From CAZUVM01 sp964623885 (GTDB lineage Bacteria; Verrucomicrobiota; Verrucomicrobiia; Limisphaerales; UBA8199): a DNA stretch of 9,454 nucleotides. The translations under genes were made by a program, and so were the position numbers. Of this stretch, positions 5,334 to 9,454 are shown one piece after another; position 1 is the first letter of the stretch, and each line of letters starts with the position of its first letter. The stretch is from contig CAZUVM010000023.1 in assembly GCA_964623885.1 (NCBI GenBank), positions 1 through 9,454 on the forward strand, given 5' to 3'. A model generated the notes under the pieces. The model saw only the letters and a program-made list of their open reading frames with translations, searched no databases and had not been told where the DNA came from.

Positions 5334-6572
5334 CTAGGCGTGCTGCTTTTCGGTCCATTTGGCGAGGAGTTGTTTTTCGGTTTCCAACCAGGGCGGCTGG
5401 CCGGGGGTGACGGCAAACTGGGGTGCGATTCGCGGTTGCAGGTCGGCCGGCAAAGAGCGGTACCAGTCAAGGGTAACTTTGGCGGTATCGGCGACAGGTC
5501 TAAACTTGAGGCCCTTTGCCAAGGCGCGGGCGATGCTGCGCCGGTGAAAGCCGGCAGTGTCGCCGCTTGGCGCGACATACAACGGAAACTGGTCTTCGCT
5601 GACTCCGTTTGATTTCAAAAAGGCCTCGTCCACCCAAGTGAACGAGACTTGCGAGGCGGTGCCAGCCCGGACGCCCTCGAGGAAGGCTTTCATCGTTAGC
5701 GGCTCGTTGGGGCCAGTGGCGTTGTAGACGCCGACCACTTTGGCTTCGATGCAGTGGACGATCCAGTCAGCAAGATCCCGGACATCGATGATTTGGATGG
5801 GGTCGCCCGGTTTACCGGGGACGATCATCGTGCCTTCGAGCGAGGCGCGGATGGGCCAATAAATGAAGCGTCCGGAGGTATCTCGCGGGCCAACGATGAA
5901 GCCCGGGCGGACGTTCGTGACGCGTCCGGGCATGGCGGCTTCGGCGGCTTTCTCACAAAGCGCCTTGCCGCCGCCGTAATTGGCGTAGTCTTTGCCGAGG
6001 TCTTCAGTGGTGGGATCGGCGAGGATCTGAACCGCAGCCGTTTCATCGGCGTTTGGCACATTGTTGTCCTGGTAAACCGAGACGGTCGAAATGAAGACGT
6101 ATTGGCTGATCCTGGGCGCGAGGAGTTCGGCGGATGCCTTTACCATTCGGGGAAAGTTAGCGCTGGTATCGATGACCGCGTCCCAGCTCTTGCCCTGCAA
6201 CTGGGTGAGACCCTTTGGGCTGTTAGGATCCTTGGGGGCATTAGCCGCCCCTTCATTGCGACGGTCGTCAGCGGTTTTGTTGGGATCGCGGTTTCCAAAG
6301 AGCTGTTCAACTCCGGCCGGAACAACCGACGGGCGACCGGCCTGGTGACGGCGTTCTTCGGTGCGGCCACTGTTGAAATGGGTAACATGATGTCCACGCG
6401 CCAGCGCCGATTCCGTGCATGCCGGACCGAGGAAACCTGTTCCACCGAGAATCAGGATGCGCAGAGGTTTGGGAGATGACTGGGCGTCTGCGGCGATCAT
6501 GGGAATTGGCAACGCAGCGCCTGCGGCGGCTGTGGCCGAAAATACAATAAACCGGCGTCGTGTTAGTTTCAT
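5334..6572 (-). CDS. Tat-exported NAD-dependent epimerase/dehydratase-family (extended SDR) protein
   Basis: With the start at 6572 the protein has 412 residues and begins MKLTRRRFIVFSA, a twin-arginine signal followed by a hydrophobic alanine-rich stretch to about residue 24. The frame continues 17 codons upstream to an alternative start at 6623, but that would bury the signal. The mature part begins with a Rossmann motif GGTGFLG at 43-49 followed by FNSGRT. It has an unusual charged insertion at about 89-125, an ISTVSVY strand at 161-167 and the SDR dyad Tyr199/Lys203. Then come RPGFIVGP and an IIDVRDLADW segment typical of extended SDRs. Tat export suggests it folds with its NAD(P) cofactor before leaving the cytoplasm. 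The substrate is unknown; sugar nucleotides are usual for the family but are not expected in the periplasm. It lies 64 bases downstream of kbl and 39 upstream of msrB. Confidence 0.9.
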   Translation of the reverse strand: MKLTRRRFIVFSATAAAGAALPIPMIAADAQSSPKPLRILILGGTGFLGPACTESALARGHHVTHFNSGRTEERRHQAGRPSVVPAGVEQLFGNRDPNKTADDRRNEGAANAPKDPNSPKGLTQLQGKSWDAVIDTSANFPRMVKASAELLAPRISQYVFISTVSVYQDNNVPNADETAAVQILADPTTEDLGKDYANYGGGKALCEKAAEAAMPGRVTNVRPGFIVGPRDTSGRFIYWPIRASLEGTMIVPGKPGDPIQIIDVRDLADWIVHCIEAKVVGVYNATGPNEPLTMKAFLEGVRAGTASQVSFTWVDEAFLKSNGVSEDQFPLYVAPSGDTAGFHRRSIARALAKGLKFRPVADTAKVTLDWYRSLPADLQPRIAPQFAVTPGQPPWLETEKQLLAKWTEKQHA

Positions 6573-6584
6573 CATTCTCAAACC

Positions 6585-6598
6585 CGCTCCGCGGAGCG
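6585..6598. promoter_or_regulatory. Perfect 14-base palindrome CGCTCCGCGGAGCG before the Tat-SDR gene
   Basis: CGCTCCG is followed directly by its reverse complement CGGAGCG, 12 bases upstream of the preferred start codon and inside the 64-base kbl to SDR gap. As DNA it could be an operator. As RNA it would be a hairpin only with mispaired loop bases, and no T run follows, so it is not a terminator. The GGAG inside it is the only Shine-Dalgarno-like sequence nearby. Confidence 0.35.
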
Positions 6599-6636
6599 AC
6601 GCCGGATCGGCGGGAGCGCGCAAAAAGCGTCGCGGG

Positions 6637-7821
6637 TTACAAGCCGAGATCCTGCTTTACCGCCGCGAACTGCTCAAGAGCAAAGGTCAAATCTTCGCGG
6701 CGATGAGCAGCAGAGATCTGGGTGCGGATACGAGCTTTACCCTGTGGCACCACGGGATAGGAGAAGCCAATCACGTACACGCCCCGGGTCAGCATCGCAT
6801 CGGCGAAACGGGAGGCGAGGGCAGCGTCGCCGAGCATAATCGGCACGATGGGATGGCTGCCGGGCAGCACGTTGAAGCCGAGTTTGGTCATGCCATCGCG
6901 GAAGAAGCGGGTATTGTCTTCGAGCCGGTCGCGAAGTTCGGTTGAGGCCGTAAGCATCTCGAGCACCTTGAGCGACGCCCCGGCGATGGCCGGAGCGAGC
7001 GTGTTGGAAAAGAGGTAGGGCCGGGAGCGCTGGCGCAACAGCTCGATAATTTCTTTGCGACCGCTGGTGTAACCGCCACTCGCGCCGCCGAGCGCTTTGC
7101 CCAGCGTGCCGGTCAGGATATCGATCCGGCCGATCACGTTGTGGTAATCCGGCGTGCCGCGCCCGCGCGGGCCGAAGAACCCGACAGCGTGCGAGTCATC
7201 CACCATGACGAGCGCGCGGTAACGGTCCGCCAGATCGCAAATGCCGGGGAGGTTAGCGATATAACCGTCCATGGAAAAAACGCCGTCGGTAGCGATGAGC
7301 CGGAAGCGTGCGCTCGCCGCCTCTTTCAGGCGCGCCTCGAGATCGGCCATGTTGTTGTTCGAATAACGGTAGCGCTGGGCTTTGCAGAGACGAACGCCGT
7401 CGATGATGCTGGCGTGGTTGAGTTCGTCCGAAATGATTGCGTCTTCTGAGCCCAACAAAGTCTCGAACAGCCCACCATTAGCGTCGAAACAGGAGGAATA
7501 AAGGATGGTGTCTTCGGTGCCGAGGAATTCGGTCAGGCGCCCTTCAAGTTGTTTATGGACGCCTTGAGTGCCGCAAATGAAGCGGACGCTGGCGAGGCCG
7601 TAGCCCCATTGATCGATGGCCGCTTTGGCGGCGGCGGCGACCGCGGGATCCTGGGCCAGGCCGAGGTAATTGTTGGCGCAAAGATTCAGGACGGGCTTGC
7701 CGTCCGCTACGCGGATGGTGACGCCTTGCGGCGTCATGATTACGCGCTCGTTCTTGTAAGTGCCGGCAGAGCGAATGGCTGACAGTTGGTCTGACAGGTG
7801 CTCTTTGAATTCATGAGTCAT
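6637..7821 (-). CDS. kbl: Glycine C-acetyltransferase (2-amino-3-ketobutyrate CoA ligase)
   Basis: This is a PLP-dependent enzyme that cleaves 2-amino-3-ketobutyrate with CoA into glycine and acetyl-CoA, the second step of threonine breakdown. The protein has 394 residues, close to the E. coli enzyme. It shows LCANNYLGL at 47-55, the RFICGTQ substrate loop at 80-86, VDDSHAVGF with Asp208 and His211, and the PLP lysine Lys242 in LTGTLGKALGG. Each sits two positions earlier than its E. coli counterpart. The alternative alpha-oxoamine synthases (BioF, ALAS, serine palmitoyltransferase) fit less well because the partner gene tdh lies just upstream on the same strand. The ATG at 7821 has no clear Shine-Dalgarno, and an in-frame ATG at 7814 minus-strand is a near alternative only in another register. 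Unlike typical compact operons, 290 bases with a palindrome cluster separate it from tdh. Confidence 0.96.
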   Translation of the reverse strand: MTHEFKEHLSDQLSAIRSAGTYKNERVIMTPQGVTIRVADGKPVLNLCANNYLGLAQDPAVAAAAKAAIDQWGYGLASVRFICGTQGVHKQLEGRLTEFLGTEDTILYSSCFDANGGLFETLLGSEDAIISDELNHASIIDGVRLCKAQRYRYSNNNMADLEARLKEAASARFRLIATDGVFSMDGYIANLPGICDLADRYRALVMVDDSHAVGFFGPRGRGTPDYHNVIGRIDILTGTLGKALGGASGGYTSGRKEIIELLRQRSRPYLFSNTLAPAIAGASLKVLEMLTASTELRDRLEDNTRFFRDGMTKLGFNVLPGSHPIVPIMLGDAALASRFADAMLTRGVYVIGFSYPVVPQGKARIRTQISAAHRREDLTFALEQFAAVKQDLGL

Positions 7822-8111
7822 AGATCAAAGCGACCGTTGCAAGTTTCGTAGCCCGACATTTCACAAAACAACAAGCGCAGACCTCGGTGGCCCTCCGCTA
7901 GAGAACGTGCTGTTTCGTCAGCCTCCGAGTCGGCTAAGCTTCGTTACTGCGCCTGCTTCAAGCGTTCGCAGGCTTGAAGCCTGCGATACAGCAGGCTCGG
8001 CGGCCTGCGCTACAGAGTCGGCGGATGTTTCGCCGCCGCCCAAAAACCAGGTTTCATTCTCAGCGTACGAGGAACGCATGCAACTGATGTAACCGCTCGA
8101 TGAGCGCGGCG
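7822..8111. other. Long tdh-kbl intergenic region
   Basis: These 290 bases separate two genes that act in consecutive steps. The region holds the GCCTGC/GCAGGC palindrome cluster, an 8-base direct repeat GAGTCGGC at 7927-7934 and 8015-8022 flanking that cluster, and a short hairpin CGCTC-GAT-GAGCG at 8094-8106 just after the tdh stop. No T run follows any of these on the minus strand, so a full stop of transcription is not evident. A weak minus-strand promoter for kbl (TTGTTG, 18 bases, TACGAA) may lie about 50 bases upstream of its start. No protein-coding frame is convincing. Confidence 0.6.
7951..8010. repeat. REP/BIME-like cluster of alternating GCCTGC and GCAGGC
   Basis: The hexamer appears five times in strictly alternating orientation: GCCTGC at 7951 and 7979, GCAGGC at 7968 and 7991, then GCCTGC at 8003. 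The best hairpin pairs TCGCAGGC 7966-7973 with GCCTGCGA 7979-7986 around TTGAA; the whole 21-base block is a perfect odd palindrome. A second hairpin pairs 7991-7996 with 8003-8008 around TCGGCG. GCCTGCGATACAG (7979-7991) recurs as GCCTGCGCTACAG (8003-8015), 24 bases on. The look is that of dispersed extragenic palindromic elements, which can stabilise mRNA ends or bind proteins. A 17/18 match exists at 339-356. Confidence 0.8.
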
Positions 8112-9140
8112 CTACCTCCAATTGAGGATCACTTTGCCCGACTTGCCGCTGAGCATGACCTCGAAGCCTTTTTCAAATTCGGTGAAGTGGAAGCGATGGG
8201 TGATGGCGGGTTTGATGTTGAGGCCGGTTTCGAGCATCACCGTCATTTTGTACCAGGTCTCGTACATTTCGCGGCCATAAATGCCTTTGATCGTAAGCAT
8301 GTTGAAAACGACTTTGTTCCAATCGAACGGCACCGCCTCCGAAGGGATGCCGAGCATGGCGATTTTGCCGCCGTGACACATGTTGTCGATCATGTCGCGC
8401 AGGGCGGCGGGGTTACCGGACATTTCGAGGCCGACATCGAATCCTTCCTTCATGCCCAATTGTTTCAGGACATCTTTCAGCGTTCGACCCTGTTTGATGT
8501 TGAGAGCCACGGTGGCGCCCATTTGGCGAGCGAGGTCGAGCCGGAAATCGTTCACGTCGGTAACCACGACGAAACGGGCGCCCGCATGGCGCGCTACGGC
8601 CGTGGCCATAATGCCGATGGGACCGGCGCCGGTAATAAGCACGTCTTCGCCGAGCAACGGGAACGACAGAGCGGTATGCACGGCATTGCCGAAGGGGTCG
8701 AAGATGGAGGCCACATCGCGGTCGATGCCGTTGCGGTGGTGCCAGACATTCGTCATGGGGACCGAGATATACTCGGCGAACGCACCGGGGCGGTTCACGC
8801 CGATACCCTGCGTGTCTTTGCAGAGGTGGCGACGCCCGGCCAGGCAGTTTCGGCAGCGGCCACACACGACATGGCCTTCGGCACTGACGACTTCGCCGGG
8901 AAAGAAATCTTTAACATTGGCGCCGACCTCGGCCACCTCGCCGACGAACTCATGGCCGATGACCATGGGGGTAGGAATGGTCTTTTGGGCCCAATCGTCC
9001 CATTTGTAAATGTGGAGGTCGGTGCCGCAGATACCGGCGCGGTCGACGTGGATCAGCACGTCGTTGATGCCCACCTCCGGGCGCGGCACTTCCTCGAGCC
9101 ACAGACCCGGTTTGCGTTCCTTCTTAACCAAAGCTTTCAT
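8112..9140 (-). CDS. tdh: L-threonine 3-dehydrogenase
   Basis: This zinc-dependent medium-chain dehydrogenase oxidises L-threonine to 2-amino-3-ketobutyrate with NAD+, supplying the substrate of Kbl. The 342 residues align with the E. coli enzyme almost position for position. Catalytic zinc ligands are Cys38, His63 and Glu64; the structural zinc cysteines are Cys93, Cys96, Cys99 and Cys107. His90 is in EGH and the NAD-binding GAGPIG is at 171-176. The DPFGNAVHTALSF segment at 148-160 is typical of Tdh and separates it from sorbitol or butanediol dehydrogenases. ATAAGG at 9144-9149 (plus coordinates, read on the minus strand) precedes the ATG. Three repeated boxes and a TATACT -10-like element lie 30 to 80 bases upstream. 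kbl follows downstream after a palindrome-rich gap. Confidence 0.97.
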   Translation of the reverse strand: MKALVKKERKPGLWLEEVPRPEVGINDVLIHVDRAGICGTDLHIYKWDDWAQKTIPTPMVIGHEFVGEVAEVGANVKDFFPGEVVSAEGHVVCGRCRNCLAGRRHLCKDTQGIGVNRPGAFAEYISVPMTNVWHHRNGIDRDVASIFDPFGNAVHTALSFPLLGEDVLITGAGPIGIMATAVARHAGARFVVVTDVNDFRLDLARQMGATVALNIKQGRTLKDVLKQLGMKEGFDVGLEMSGNPAALRDMIDNMCHGGKIAMLGIPSEAVPFDWNKVVFNMLTIKGIYGREMYETWYKMTVMLETGLNIKPAITHRFHFTEFEKGFEVMLSGKSGKVILNWR

Positions 9141-9168
9141 AGGCCTTATTCTAGTTTATCGGATATGT

Positions 9169-9221
9169 TTCCAGTATAGTACACACAACTTCTTCCGGTA
9201 TGCAAGAGGAATTTCCGGTAT
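9169..9221 (-). promoter_or_regulatory. tdh promoter region with three ATAC(C/T)GGAA boxes
   Basis: Read on the minus strand, ATACCGGAA occurs at 9221-9213 and 9201-9193, and ATACTGGAA at 9177-9169, so box starts are 20 and 24 bases apart. The outer two extend to ACTATAC(C/T)GGAAA. The box nearest the gene overlaps TATACT (9178-9173), a good -10 hexamer about 33 bases from the start codon. The place where a -35 should sit holds the middle box, which does not resemble TTGACA. This layout suggests control by a regulator that binds the boxes. The regulator itself is not identified. Confidence 0.5.
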
Positions 9222-9305
9222 AGTGGATATTGGCTAAAGATGTGGCCCGCCGGAGCCCAGTTGGTTCAATTCGAGGAAAGGTGAAGCGTGAAGGGCCGTT
9301 CAACG

Positions 9306-9323
9306 AAAAGGTGCATTAACACC
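9306..9323 (-). terminator. Weak candidate terminator after the AbrB-like gene
   Basis: On the minus strand GGTGT (9323-9319) pairs with GCACC (9314-9310) around TAAT, including one G-U pair, followed by TTTT (9309-9306). The stem is only five pairs. It lies about 25 bases beyond the AbrB-like stop codon and would separate that gene from tdh. Confidence 0.35.
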
Positions 9324-9347
9324 CCGCTTCAGCGCATACGCGTCAAC

Positions 9348-9454
9348 CTAAGAGGCACGTAATTTACGGCGTGGTTTCTTGGTTTTTCGGGTCAGCACGA
9401 GAGTGTTTTTGTCCTCCACCGACCACTCCCATTCTTCACCTTTGGTCAGTTCCA
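9348..9454 (-). CDS. C-terminal end of a probable AbrB/MazE-like DNA-binding protein (5' truncated)
   Basis: Read from the window edge on the minus strand, a frame of 34 codons ends at TAG (9350-9348). It begins ELTKGEEWEWSVEDKNTLVL and ends in a strongly basic tail (TRKTKKPRRKLRAS). The pattern of a turn with K-G-E, then an alternating E-W-E-W-S-V strand and an N-T-L-V-L strand is like the second half of a swapped-hairpin AbrB/MazE/SpoVT domain. In that family the segment reads roughly LxxGDxVxxxVEDGxLxL. Such proteins are transition-state regulators or antitoxins of toxin-antitoxin pairs. No toxin gene is visible on this side, and the DNA-binding N-terminus lies outside the window, so the role stays open. 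The frame was read by hand and the family call rests on a short stretch. Confidence 0.5.
   Translation of the reverse strand, partial: ELTKGEEWEWSVEDKNTLVLTRKTKKPRRKLRAS

Noticed and set aside
5754..6479. 241-codon plus-strand frame opposite the epimerase-like gene
   Set aside because: Antisense shadow of a gene with clear Rossmann and SDR motifs; no ribosome binding site and no recognisable domain.
7966..8008. The tdh-kbl hairpins as an intrinsic terminator or a CRISPR-like repeat
   Set aside because: No T run follows on either strand, and the units are overlapping palindromes without unique spacers of constant length.
8100..9179. 359-codon plus-strand frame spanning the tdh locus
   Set aside because: It is antisense to an unmistakable Tdh with all zinc ligands. 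Its own translation is rich in His, Asp and Gly without a recognisable fold, as expected from the complement of GC-biased codons.
9224..9322. Short plus-strand frame ending at the TAA at 9320-9322, with a GTG preceded by GAGGAAAGG
   Set aside because: Only about 30 codons at most and 13 from the GTG. The apparent ribosome binding site is part of a GTGAAG tandem repeat, and there is no sign of coding constraint. A leader peptide could not be supported.
1..9454. Defence island, prophage, insertion sequence or biosynthetic cluster
   Set aside because: No transposase, integrase, nuclease-helicase, reverse transcriptase, Cas or large modular synthase motif was found on either strand. The genes are mostly metabolic and stress functions.

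Overview
This is a bacterial chromosomal window of moderately high GC. Genes are dense and two blocks converge near position 3160. The left block (1-3153) lies on the plus strand and the right block (3167-9454) on the minus strand. Several weak signs together suggest a soil or freshwater Verrucomicrobiota-like bacterium: a hopanoid-type radical SAM C-terminus, paired small heat shock proteins, Tat- and Sec-exported housekeeping enzymes, and alternating GCCTGC/GCAGGC palindromes. That assignment is inference; the sequence alone does not settle it, and Acidobacteriota is a fair alternative.

Left block. The window opens with the last 99 codons of a radical SAM protein resembling HpnJ of hopanoid side-chain synthesis, followed by a terminator-like hairpin. 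A roughly 400-base AT-richer regulatory region then leads to two tandem alpha-crystallin (Hsp20) genes separated by 25 bases. The upstream region has short direct and inverted repeats and a promoter that can be read as sigma-54 or sigma-70. The pair ends in a strong GNRA-capped intrinsic terminator. Three further plus-strand genes follow: a small predicted lipoprotein, an 86-residue membrane protein and an ISOC1-like isochorismatase-family hydrolase. The last stops 13 bases before the stop of the convergent minus-strand block.

Right block, in transcription order from high to low coordinate. A truncated AbrB/MazE-like C-terminus at the window edge is followed by tdh (L-threonine 3-dehydrogenase) and kbl (glycine C-acetyltransferase). 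Together these two convert threonine to glycine and acetyl-CoA. Downstream come a Tat-exported NAD(P)-dependent epimerase/dehydratase-like protein, an exported zinc-less MsrB, an ABM-fold putative quinol monooxygenase and an iron-type alcohol dehydrogenase. The last five genes are separated by 64, 39, 37 and 6 bases, so they probably share transcripts. The tdh-kbl gap is 290 bases and holds a palindromic repeat cluster.

The most interesting signals are non-coding: the GCCTGC/GCAGGC palindrome cluster between tdh and kbl, with a diverged copy more than 7 kb away; three ATAC(C/T)GGAA boxes upstream of tdh; and the promoter architecture of the hsp20 pair. I see no complete defence system, CRISPR array, insertion sequence, tRNA or rRNA, and no convincing new multi-gene system. 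The exported redox-type genes (SDR, MsrB) next to ABM and Fe-ADH genes form an unusual neighbourhood whose joint function is unknown.
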